From contig NPFB01000046.1 in the NCBI GenBank assembly GCA_014084085.1, positions 4,685-68,684 of the forward strand: 64,000 nt of DNA, in the 5' to 3' direction. The notes under the pieces were generated by a model. It saw nothing but the letters and a program-made list of their open reading frames with translations, did not search any database and had not been told where the DNA came from. Position 1 is the first letter of the stretch. Each line of letters begins with the position of its first letter. Both the position numbers and the translations under genes were made by a program. This document shows positions 1 to 7,574 of the stretch, piece by piece. The DNA is from Hondaea fermentalgiana. Its lineage: Eukaryota; Sar; Bigyra; Thraustochytrida; Thraustochytriidae.

Positions 1-105
1 GGCGGCCCCGCGCGAGCGCGCTCTGCGATCGACGCTCGCGAGCGCGCCAGCTAGCCAGCGAGCGCGCGCGGGCGGCTGCTCGAAGGAGCAGGCGGCGAGG
101 GGATC

Positions 106-879
106 ATGGCGACGATGCCGACGCCGACGCCGCCGGCGACGCCCCCCGCGGGAGGCGCCGTCAAGGTCGAGGAGGATGACCTCGTAACGAGGCTCGTGCC
201 CGCAGGCACGCAGCTGGGTGTTGGCACGGCCGCCGGCCTCACGTCCGGGTTTGCTCTCCGCCAGGGCGGCAAGGTCGCCGCCGTTGTTCTCGGAAGCGGC
301 TTCGTCTTCGTGCAGAGCCTGGCGTATCTCGGCTACATCGACGTGAACTGGCGAAAGGTGCAGCGCGACTATTACGGAATCCTCGATATGAACGGCGACG
401 GCAAGATCACCTCGGAGGACTTTAGACTTATGCTCAACAACACGCAGGAGCTCCTCAAGTTCAACATGCCTGCCGGCAGCGGCTTCGCCTCGGGATTCGC
501 CTATGGCCTCACGCGCTCCATGAGTCTCGCCTTTGCGACGCCCTTCGTCTATGGTGGAGCCACGAGCTTGGCGCTAGGTGGCGTTCCCACTGATCTCTTC
601 AGCAAGCATAACCTCGAAAAGGGCGCGGACAGCCTGCGCCGTATTGGCTCCAAGTTTGGCGTTCCGGGCACGAACCCCGTTCCCTATGTCGACCCCAAGG
701 TCATTCTTGCCGAGAAGCTCAACGCGCGCTCCATTGAAGAACTTCGTCAGATCGAATGGGAAGTCAAGAACGACGTCAACGTAGCAACAGGCCTGTATGA
801 CCTGCCCGTGCAAGGCACGGAGAAGGCCGAGCTTCTCGATATGATCGAGACCTCCAAGAAAATTGTCAAGGGCCGCTAA
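106..879 (+). CDS. FUN14-family membrane protein with an EF-hand
   Basis: 257-residue protein of the FUN14 (FUNDC) family. In animals and fungi these small proteins sit in the outer mitochondrial membrane and can act as mitophagy receptors or at ER-mitochondria contacts. After a Pro/Thr-rich, low-complexity N-terminus of about 25 residues, residues ~32-90 show the Gly-rich FUN14 hydrophobic segment (GTQLGVGTAAGLTSGFALR followed by a second helix). A canonical EF-hand loop, DMNGDGKITSEDF, lies at residues 94-106, suggesting calcium binding. Two more glycine/alanine-rich hydrophobic stretches follow at ~125-170, then a soluble C-terminal tail of about 80 residues. The ATG at 106 is the first in frame. 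No LIR (W/Y/FxxL) motif was confirmed, so the mitophagy role is only family inference. The gene converges on the SDR gene downstream. Confidence 0.8.
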   Translation: MATMPTPTPPATPPAGGAVKVEEDDLVTRLVPAGTQLGVGTAAGLTSGFALRQGGKVAAVVLGSGFVFVQSLAYLGYIDVNWRKVQRDYYGILDMNGDGKITSEDFRLMLNNTQELLKFNMPAGSGFASGFAYGLTRSMSLAFATPFVYGGATSLALGGVPTDLFSKHNLEKGADSLRRIGSKFGVPGTNPVPYVDPKVILAEKLNARSIEELRQIEWEVKNDVNVATGLYDLPVQGTEKAELLDMIETSKKIVKGR

Positions 880-1218
880 AAGGTGCACTTTGCCTGTCAT
901 TGTCCGACCTTTTAGGATCAAGCGCTCCGATCCGTCATTTCTTTTCTCTGTTTGATTCGCGACATCATTGCCGCGCTCTTGCGTAGTCTTCTTTCTTCCC
1001 TATCAAAGATTGTCAATTTTTCTACCCTGCCATTTCCTCCATATTTTTGACGATATGAAAGCAAAGCGCTTGCAATTACACCGCGTACAACGTCCACATA
1101 CGCTCTCCTTTTCAAGGTATTTCACAATCATCAATGTAGAAAACAGTAAGAGATGTATTTTTAAAGTTGCGCAATTGGGGCGAAAAGAGCCACAGCGTTC
1201 GGCAAATTGTGACTGCGT
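880..1218. other. 3'-3' intergenic spacer
   Basis: Spacer between the convergent FUN14 and SDR-A genes. It is AT-richer than the flanking coding DNA. I see no ORF with family resemblance and no RNA gene. Confidence 0.6.
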
Positions 1219-2109
1219 CTAGGCAAAGTACGCGGGATCCGCGATATCATCAAGAAGGCTGCGAGCTTCAGGCTTCCAGCCAAGACGCTCTTGCGTCAGC
1301 GTCGTGGGCGGGGAGGTCATCGTCAGCGAGACAAAGCCTGCGAAGCCGCCAAAGTGCTCGTTCACAGCGTCCTCGCCCGAGATCGACTTGACAGGAATGT
1401 CGAGCTGCTTGCCGATCGCCTCGGCGATGTCCCGCAGACGGACGCCCTCTGGCTCGGCCACCGCATGAGCACGCTGGCCGTCCGGACCCTTAGTCATCGC
1501 CAGCACAAAGGCGCGAGCGGCGTCATCGCGATGCACTGCAGCCCAGCGGTTGTCGCCCTCGTCAACGTAGGCCGAAACGCCCTTGGCCTTGGCAATGCCG
1601 TAAAGCATGGGCACAAAGGCCTTCTCGCCGACGCCATGGACCGAAGGCGGCAGACGCACGATGGCGATGCGGACCTTTTCCTTCTCGCCACGCTCGAGGG
1701 CAAGACGTTCGACAGCGCCGCGAATGGCCGAAAAGCCGTCGAGGGGCGGCAGCGTGTCTTCATCTCCAGTGCCGAGAAGCGCGGAAGCGAGGACGAAGGT
1801 CTTGCCGGAGCCGGAGAGGCCATCGAGAATGGCGCCGACGGCCGCCTTGTCGATCGCCACGCACTCGGCGTAGCGGGCAAAATCGTGAATGAAGGCCGTG
1901 TGGATGACGGCGTCGGCGGTCTTTGCTGCTTCCTTGAGAACGTCGAGGCTTTCGAGGTCTCCGGAGACCGTCTTGACGCCTGCTTCCTTGGCCTTCTTTT
2001 CCGATGCCTCGGAGCGCACGAGCGCCGTGACTTCGTGGCCTTCTTTGACGAGCAATCTTGTGACTTCGGAACCGACCCAGCCGGTGGCGCTCGTGACAAA
2101 GACCTTCAT
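1219..2109 (-). CDS. SDR-family NAD(P)-dependent oxidoreductase, copy A
   Basis: 296-residue atypical/extended short-chain dehydrogenase. The N-terminal Rossmann motif is seen as TSATGWVGSEV (residues 6-16), followed by a DL near residue 51 typical of the nucleotide-binding fold. RLPPSVHGVGEKAFVPML, DEGDNRWAAVHRDDAAR and the C-terminal LGWKP are hallmarks of a subgroup very common in bacteria and also found in fungi, annotated only as 'SDR family oxidoreductase' or '3-beta-HSD-like'. The usual catalytic YxxxK is absent: the expected place reads SAIRGAVE, as in other members of this subgroup. The substrate is therefore unknown. The ATG is the first in frame. It is a tandem duplicate of the gene at 2678-3568, in the same orientation; the copies differ at 19 residues, all within residues 15-170. 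Acquisition from bacteria is plausible but not tested. Confidence 0.85.
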   Translation of the reverse strand: MKVFVTSATGWVGSEVTRLLVKEGHEVTALVRSEASEKKAKEAGVKTVSGDLESLDVLKEAAKTADAVIHTAFIHDFARYAECVAIDKAAVGAILDGLSGSGKTFVLASALLGTGDEDTLPPLDGFSAIRGAVERLALERGEKEKVRIAIVRLPPSVHGVGEKAFVPMLYGIAKAKGVSAYVDEGDNRWAAVHRDDAARAFVLAMTKGPDGQRAHAVAEPEGVRLRDIAEAIGKQLDIPVKSISGEDAVNEHFGGFAGFVSLTMTSPPTTLTQERLGWKPEARSLLDDIADPAYFA

Positions 2110-2677
2110 CTTGCTTTTAAGCGTGTGTGTGGAAAGTGTCTCGCAGTCGACTGTGTCCTTTGCTCGCTCTTGCTTGCTTTGGCTGCTTCTCTCTTTGTTG
2201 CTTGTGCTGTTGCTGGCTTCGCTTCTAGTTGCGGGTTTGGTCCAGCCCGGATCGCGCGCCGCACGAACTCCTCAACCTCCCGAGACTCTTCTTCCAACTC
2301 GGCATCGGGTGCCTTTCTCCCGTGACCGACGCTGGTTTTTACGGCGCTTCACAGAAAGCCGCCGCGGAGCCGCGAAGGCGGAGCCGTGAAGGCGGAGCCG
2401 CGAAGGCGGAGAAGCGAAGGCGGAGTCACGGGCGCCGGCGCGTTGGCGGACGTACTCGATGAGCTCCGTGATAATGGAGGTCCAGGCCGAGTTGGTCGTA
2501 ACAGGCAAGAGAATCGAGAAGAAGATAGGTGTGGGATATGCACGTCGACAGATGCTGAAGAGGCTGGAGCACTGTATGTAAGATGTGTGCTTCACGATCG
2601 CAACAGCTTTGCAGGGAATCAGAAAATTGAAAGATACGTAACAAGCAGAAAATGAGGTTTGGTGTTTGTGATGTTCT
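2110..2677. other. Spacer between the SDR duplicates
   Basis: Upstream of SDR-A and downstream of SDR-B. Apart from the 14-bp array at 2366-2421 I see nothing gene-like. Presumably it contains the promoter of copy A and the terminator of copy B. Confidence 0.6.
2366..2440. repeat. 14-bp direct repeat array, part of a dispersed GC-rich repeat
   Basis: Four head-to-tail copies of a 14-bp unit, consensus GGAGCCGYGAAGGC, start at 2366, 2380, 2394 and 2408; the fourth is degenerate. They run into GGAGTCACGGGCGCCGGCG ending at 2440. A related sequence occurs in opposite orientation at 4009-4045, so this looks like a small dispersed repeat, not only a local slippage product. Confidence 0.8.
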
Positions 2678-3568
2678 CTAAGCAAAGTACGCGGGATCCG
2701 CGATGTCATCAAGAAGGCTGCGAGCTTCAGGCTTCCAGCCAAGACGCTCTTGCGTCAGCGTCGTGGGCGGGGAGGTCATCGTCAGCGAGACAAAGCCTGC
2801 GAAGCCGCCAAAGTGCTCGTTCACAGCGTCCTCGCCCGAGATCGACTTGACAGGAATGTCGAGCTGCTTGCCGATCGCCTCGGCGATGTCCCGCAGACGG
2901 ACGCCCTCTGGCTCGGCCACCGCATGAGCACGCTGGCCGTCCGGGCCCTTGGTCATCGCCAGCACAAAAGCGCGAGCGGCGTCATCGCGATGCACTGCAG
3001 CCCAGCGGTTGTCGCCCTCGTCAACGTAGGCCGAAACGCCCTTGGCCTTGGCAATGCCGTGGAGCATGGGCACAAAACCCTTCTCGCCGACGCCGTGGAC
3101 CGAAGGCGGCAGACGCATGACGGCAATGCGGATCTTTTCCTTCTCGCCACGCTCGAGCACAAGACGTTCGACAGCGCCGCGAATGGATAAGAAGCCGTCG
3201 AGGGGCGGCAGCGTGTCTTCATCTCCGGTGCCCAGGAGCCCGGAAGCGAGGACAAAAGTCTTGCCAGAGCCAGATAGACTGTCGAGAATTGCGCTGACGG
3301 CCGCCTTGTCGATCGCCACGCACTCGGCGTAGCGGGCAAAATCGTGAATGAAGGCCGTGTGGATAACAGCGTCGGCGGCCTTTGCTGCTTCCTTGAGGAC
3401 ATCAAGTTTTTCGAGATCGCCAAATACAGTCTTTGCGCCTGCTTCCTTGGCCTTCTTTTCCGACGCCTCGGAGCGCACGAGCGCCGTGACTTCGTGCCCC
3501 CCCTCGAGAAGCAGCCTTGTGACGCCTGACCCGACCCATCCGGTGGCGCTCGTGACAAAGACCTTCAT
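2678..3568 (-). CDS. SDR-family NAD(P)-dependent oxidoreductase, copy B
   Basis: 296-residue tandem paralogue of the SDR at 1219-2109, of equal length and in the same orientation. Rossmann motif TSATGWVGSGV is at residues 6-16. The second half is identical in protein sequence to copy A (residues 171-296) and nearly identical in DNA, while the first half carries 19 substitutions, including non-conservative ones (K22E, S54K, S49F). The catalytic-Tyr position is again non-canonical (SIRGAVE). Such asymmetry is expected from recent gene conversion of the 3' half. Its own upstream region (3569-) is unrelated to that of copy A, so the two may be regulated differently. Substrate unknown. Confidence 0.85.
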   Translation of the reverse strand: MKVFVTSATGWVGSGVTRLLLEGGHEVTALVRSEASEKKAKEAGAKTVFGDLEKLDVLKEAAKAADAVIHTAFIHDFARYAECVAIDKAAVSAILDSLSGSGKTFVLASGLLGTGDEDTLPPLDGFLSIRGAVERLVLERGEKEKIRIAVMRLPPSVHGVGEKGFVPMLHGIAKAKGVSAYVDEGDNRWAAVHRDDAARAFVLAMTKGPDGQRAHAVAEPEGVRLRDIAEAIGKQLDIPVKSISGEDAVNEHFGGFAGFVSLTMTSPPTTLTQERLGWKPEARSLLDDIADPAYFA

Positions 3569-4206
3569 CTTGCGTGTCTTGTGAACTCACTGAGCAGGAG
3601 GCAGAGTCTTGCTCAAGCCTTGCGTCGTCCCGTCACTCTTTGCTCTTGCTCCCGCTCTTGTTAGACGATCTCCTGGTTGAGGGTCTGGTCCGCTGCCGCC
3701 AAGCGCAGATTTCAATCCCTTTCGTTGTTCGTACACCAAGCCCAGATTTCAATCGCTTCATTGTTCATCGTTGTCGCTCATGGCCAGGAACCCAGCTGAG
3801 ATCTTCCCCACGGCTTTCAGAACGCATGATGGCAATGACTCGCTTGCCATGCACCGTCATTCGGCGTCTCCCCGAGAGCTCTGGAAGTCCTCGAGGCTGA
3901 GGGCGTTCGCCTCGAGCTGGCAGCCGCCTTGCCTGCCATGGCACAAACGTATCTCCAAACCCTCGCCGCGAGCCTCACGACGGGGCGCTGGGGCATCGCC
4001 CGCGGAGGCGCCGGCGCCCGTGGCTCCGGCTTTGCGGCTCCGCGGCAGCGCTCCCTTCAGCGCCGGGAGCGCCAGCGTAGAGTAGCCAGGGGTGAGAGTC
4101 GCCCAAGACCACATTGGGACGATTCGGGAGATTGGCTAAGAAAGAGGGCGACCCAGGTCGGACCCAAGCTGCAATTTGCCCTGCAAGTTTTTCGTTTTTC
4201 GACAGA
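3569..4206. other. Spacer with an inverted copy of the GC-rich repeat
   Basis: Contains the upstream region of SDR-B and the 3' end of the membrane-protein gene. No supported gene. An inverted relative of the 14-bp array lies at 4009-4045. Confidence 0.6.
4009..4045. repeat. Inverted relative of the 2366-2440 repeat
   Basis: Read on the minus strand, this segment gives the same order of blocks as the 2366-2440 array: GCGGAGCCGCAAAGCCGGAG, then CCACGGGCGCCGGCG. It is a single, shorter copy about 1.6 kb away. Confidence 0.65.
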
Positions 4207-5304
4207 TTACCAGGCCGAGTCAACGTTGCTCGAAGCGTCGAAACGGTCGGAAACGTCGACTCGATCGTCCAACGATCCGAGCCGCGTGAAACGTACGCCA
4301 GTGTCACGAGCAAAAACATCCTTTCCCAACACAACGAAAAGGAGACATGAATAGCTTGCAAGAATGCCCGCAAGCGTTATGAGAGCAAAACCAACGACGC
4401 GCAGTGCAGAAATTCGAACACTAGAATCTGCGCCGCTCTGATTGACCTCAGACGCAGATGTATGAGCCAAGTTCTGCGCAATGACACGCGGGTCCCGGGA
4501 GGACCTCAACTCCAGCGTGAGTCCGTCAAAGGAGACTGGTTTTTTCACTGGGTGCTCTCTGCTCGCATCTCCCGCATCCGCCGCGAGCGATGCATACATT
4601 GCCGGAGATCCATGTGTATCAGAGTTCCATGCGCACCCAGTGTATCCCTTGCTCTGCTGGGTGAGTTGAATGTTGCCTTGTGGACTTTCCTCGACTTGAA
4701 TGCAAACGCCCTCAAGACGAGAAAATATAAAGCAAAGCTGGTTCACGCTGATGCCTCCGTAGTCATGAGTGCATTGATCCCGGCTCATGAGCTTCGGCAC
4801 AGTGTGCGACTTCTCGTGCACAAAGGCGCCGTACTTGAAAAGCATAAATGGCCCTAGCTCAAGCTCTTGCGACGATTGACGATGGGTTGACAATGAGGCT
4901 TGGACGCTTGCAAATCTTGAAAAGAACACGTCGGGTATGCTGTGGAAAGCAATCGAATAGCTTCCGGTGTTCTCATCAAAATCAAACACCCCGCTCACTT
5001 GTGTATTGCATTCCGGCCACGTCAAATTCACCACGAGAGGAGAGAGACCTGCAAACCAATCATAGTCCACAAACCCAGGATTCCATGCTTGTTTCGCTTG
5101 TGCCACCACCTTCTCAATCTTTCGTGTCCGAATCCACGCGTCCGCATCTTGGAACCACACTACGAGCAGCGTTCCGACTGCACAGAATAGGACCGCGCTC
5201 AATGCCGAGAGTCGCGCGCAGGTATTTCCGCGAGGGCGCGGGCAACAAGCTTTTCTGGCCACAACGGGTCGCTCCACCTCGAAGCGCACCGCCGGTGGCA
5301 GCAT
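4207..5304 (-). CDS. Hypothetical two-pass membrane protein with a Cys-containing loop
   Basis: 365-residue protein, not recognised. From the ATG at 5304 there is a short basic, Cys-rich N-terminal tail. A first membrane helix lies near residues 32-51 (LSALSAVLFCAVGTLLVVWF), followed by a luminal/extracellular-type region of about 230 residues with scattered Cys (WPECNTQ, DQCTHDYGG, NQLCF, EGVCIQV, YTGCAWN). A second helix near residues 305-330 (VVGFALITLAGILASYSCLL) precedes a short C-terminal tail. The open frame continues upstream to 5409 without an ATG and would add a run of about 13 leucines encoded by a GCA/GGA-repeat-like tract; I treat that as 5' UTR. The topology suggests a membrane-anchored ectodomain protein, but no function is offered. 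Confidence 0.6.
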   Translation of the reverse strand: MLPPAVRFEVERPVVARKACCPRPRGNTCARLSALSAVLFCAVGTLLVVWFQDADAWIRTRKIEKVVAQAKQAWNPGFVDYDWFAGLSPLVVNLTWPECNTQVSGVFDFDENTGSYSIAFHSIPDVFFSRFASVQASLSTHRQSSQELELGPFMLFKYGAFVHEKSHTVPKLMSRDQCTHDYGGISVNQLCFIFSRLEGVCIQVEESPQGNIQLTQQSKGYTGCAWNSDTHGSPAMYASLAADAGDASREHPVKKPVSFDGLTLELRSSRDPRVIAQNLAHTSASEVNQSGADSSVRISALRVVGFALITLAGILASYSCLLFVVLGKDVFARDTGVRFTRLGSLDDRVDVSDRFDASSNVDSAW

Positions 5305-5759
5305 ATTGCGGCAGCTGCCAACCTCGGTGTCCTCGAAAAAAAGCAGCAGCAGCAGCAGGAGGAGGAGGAGCAGCACTGCAGTAGCAGCTGCAGCTGCGAA
5401 CAGAAGCACTCACTGTCAATGTGTCACCGCGCGTCCCTCCCGCCTTTTGCCATCTTAGTATTTGTTTATGATGTCAAAATGGCCGTTGAAGTGTCAAAAA
5501 GAAGTCAAGATGATGCTCTGAGACACCAACACTGCCAGGTGAGAGCGCGCACACATACCACACACATTCCGTCGTGAACCCGACTTGAAGGCAGGCAGGC
5601 AGGCAGGCAGGCAAGCAGGCAGGTAGGCTTCAATCGAGCTTTGGCGCGGGCGATGCAGGCGCTCAGGCGCTCGCGCGCACTCTTTTCTCCGGCGCCTCGC
5701 CCTCGCGAGGCTTGGATCGGTTCCGCCCTACGACTGTTCTACACGCGGTCCACGCACCC
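5305..5759. other. Divergent intergenic region
   Basis: Lies between the starts of the minus-strand membrane-protein gene and the plus-strand 535-residue gene, so probably holds both promoters. It includes a (GGCA)n microsatellite at 5589-5627. No other feature seen. Confidence 0.55.
5589..5627. repeat. (GGCA)n microsatellite
   Basis: About nine tetranucleotide units with two point interruptions (GCAA and GTAG), in the divergent promoter region. Confidence 0.9.
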
Positions 5760-7370
5760 ATGGACCGGCTCAAGGTGCTGACGCTGCACCGTCCGCTCGC
5801 AATCTTTCCGGCCAAACTTTGGAACATTCTTTGTCGCGAAGCCAAAGTTAGTGAGCTGTCTGAGGCACAACTCCGCAAGCTGTACTTGCGGTATTGCATA
5901 TTCTCCGGATGGAACAGAGGGGGCACAGACGTGCGAAGGTTCATCTCGCATGATTGTGGCCTGAACCTCCTCGGACTCGAGGAGTTGGCGCTCCACCTTT
6001 TCGCAACCTTTGAGCTCGTCGAGGTACGCGAAGTTCAATTCGCTGCGCGGACGGCCAAGAACCAGTCACCAGCTTCAAGACAGCTTGAAGGAATCCTCGT
6101 TGTATCCGACATGGGCCCCAAAGAACCTTTCATGATCTTTGCCGGATTTCCACAATCAGGTCCCGTGGCAGATGCTGTGCGCCGATTACGCCAAGGCGAC
6201 TCCGTCGTCATACAGCACTACGGTGTGTTCGAAGGCGTGCGGCAAGATGTACTTTTCGTCGACGTGGCTTCCAACAGGCACGCCGCTTTGCTCGCTCGGC
6301 AGAATGCACGCTCTGCCCTTGCCTTTGAAGAAGCGCGCGAGCGTGCCACAGACGCCGTACAAAAGGCCCAGGAGACTGTTCAACAGAGGATCTACTGTGT
6401 TAGTTTCATCAAATTCGCACGAACTCTGCTGCAATTTGTAACGAATACACGCGATGGACTCGCAAGTGTGGCTGTCATGGCGCTTCATCGCACTGGCAAC
6501 AACGACGGGTTGTTGCATATTTTGCATGGAGGCTGCTCCAAGGGTGCAGAACTTGCTCTTCTTGAGGCTTGGATGAAGGACAGGCTCGAGTCCAGTGAGC
6601 CCAGTGCCTTGGTGAACTTTCTACTGCGCTATCCAATATTCTTGGTTCCTCTTCTGCTCGTGCAAAAGACATTGTACAAGTACACCTTTGGTCGAGTCCA
6701 GGAACAGGATCCGCTGCACCCCACTACACTGCACGACGCCTGGACTCAATCAGCACGGCAGCTCGTCATGGATGTTCTCTGTGAGCTCGGTATTCGAAAG
6801 ACGCCCATCTCTTCGGACGATCCATACATAACCTTCCGGGCCAAAGAGGCAATGCGATCGACAACAACCCAAACAAGAAAAGAGGAGGATCACAACGCGC
6901 GCTTGCAGCGAAAGAGAAGCTCACGCTTGCTACATCTTGGCCTGGGAATGAACGTCAAGTCGGACCCGTGCCCCGGTTGTACGGTAGTAGCTCCTGCTCA
7001 AGCTGCTGGAGTGTGCCATGCTTGCGAGATTGCGGTCAAACAGAGACTTGCAGATCGAGGCGGCTACCAATACTCTCGAGGTGTCATTGACAGGGCAAGC
7101 GGCATCCCCCTTCACGCCAAACACGTGCCTACGCCTGCCATTTACATTGAAGAATTTGATGAACAGGCAGATCGAACCTTTTTCTTTGATGTGAGTATGG
7201 GCGAGTCAAGATGGGACCTTCCCTCTGATCGAGCCGGCAGCGCTCGCGTACATCGTCTCTCGAAGCGAGACTTGAAGTTGCTCAAAAATCGAAGGATGCC
7301 TGAATGGAAGCGCTCCCTGGTCAAGCACGAAGCGGAGGATGACGATTACAATGATGACGGCGACATGTAA
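5760..7370 (+). CDS. Hypothetical protein with a possible zinc-binding CxxC cluster and WW-like tail
   Basis: 535-residue protein, not recognised. The first ATG is at 5760 (the frame is open from 5712 but only a TTG precedes). The N-terminal two thirds are helical, with no evident transmembrane segment apart from a moderately hydrophobic stretch (NFLLRYPIFLVPLLLVQ). Later it shows DPCPGCTVV...GVCHACEIA, two CxxC pairs 16 residues apart that could bind one zinc ion. A WW-like motif SMGESRWDLPSD follows (WW domains end with a similar GxxxWxxP), preceded by the aromatic FFFD. The C-terminus is basic, then acidic (DDDYNDDGD). A nucleic-acid or protein-interaction role is possible but speculative. 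It converges on the deubiquitinase gene 204 bp away. Confidence 0.65.
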   Translation: MDRLKVLTLHRPLAIFPAKLWNILCREAKVSELSEAQLRKLYLRYCIFSGWNRGGTDVRRFISHDCGLNLLGLEELALHLFATFELVEVREVQFAARTAKNQSPASRQLEGILVVSDMGPKEPFMIFAGFPQSGPVADAVRRLRQGDSVVIQHYGVFEGVRQDVLFVDVASNRHAALLARQNARSALAFEEARERATDAVQKAQETVQQRIYCVSFIKFARTLLQFVTNTRDGLASVAVMALHRTGNNDGLLHILHGGCSKGAELALLEAWMKDRLESSEPSALVNFLLRYPIFLVPLLLVQKTLYKYTFGRVQEQDPLHPTTLHDAWTQSARQLVMDVLCELGIRKTPISSDDPYITFRAKEAMRSTTTQTRKEEDHNARLQRKRSSRLLHLGLGMNVKSDPCPGCTVVAPAQAAGVCHACEIAVKQRLADRGGYQYSRGVIDRASGIPLHAKHVPTPAIYIEEFDEQADRTFFFDVSMGESRWDLPSDRAGSARVHRLSKRDLKLLKNRRMPEWKRSLVKHEAEDDDYNDDGDM

Positions 7371-7574
7371 AATATTTTCTTTTCTTTCCTTTCCTTTCCT
7401 TTTCCTCTTTCTTTCTAAGAGCCAAGCACTCAGACTCTTTTCGGCGGTGGCGGACTATCAAATTCATCGCTCGGCTCTCTCTTCTACAGTTTCACGTGTA
7501 AACACTAAAAACGCAGAAACACAATCTTTCTTTTGTCTTCTATGATTTTCCGGTGTACAGTTTCTTCTTCATAA

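Noticed and set aside
1291..2325. 344-codon plus-strand open frame opposite SDR-A
   Set aside because: Antisense to a clear SDR gene; the corresponding frame in SDR-B is broken by stops, which argues against it being coding.
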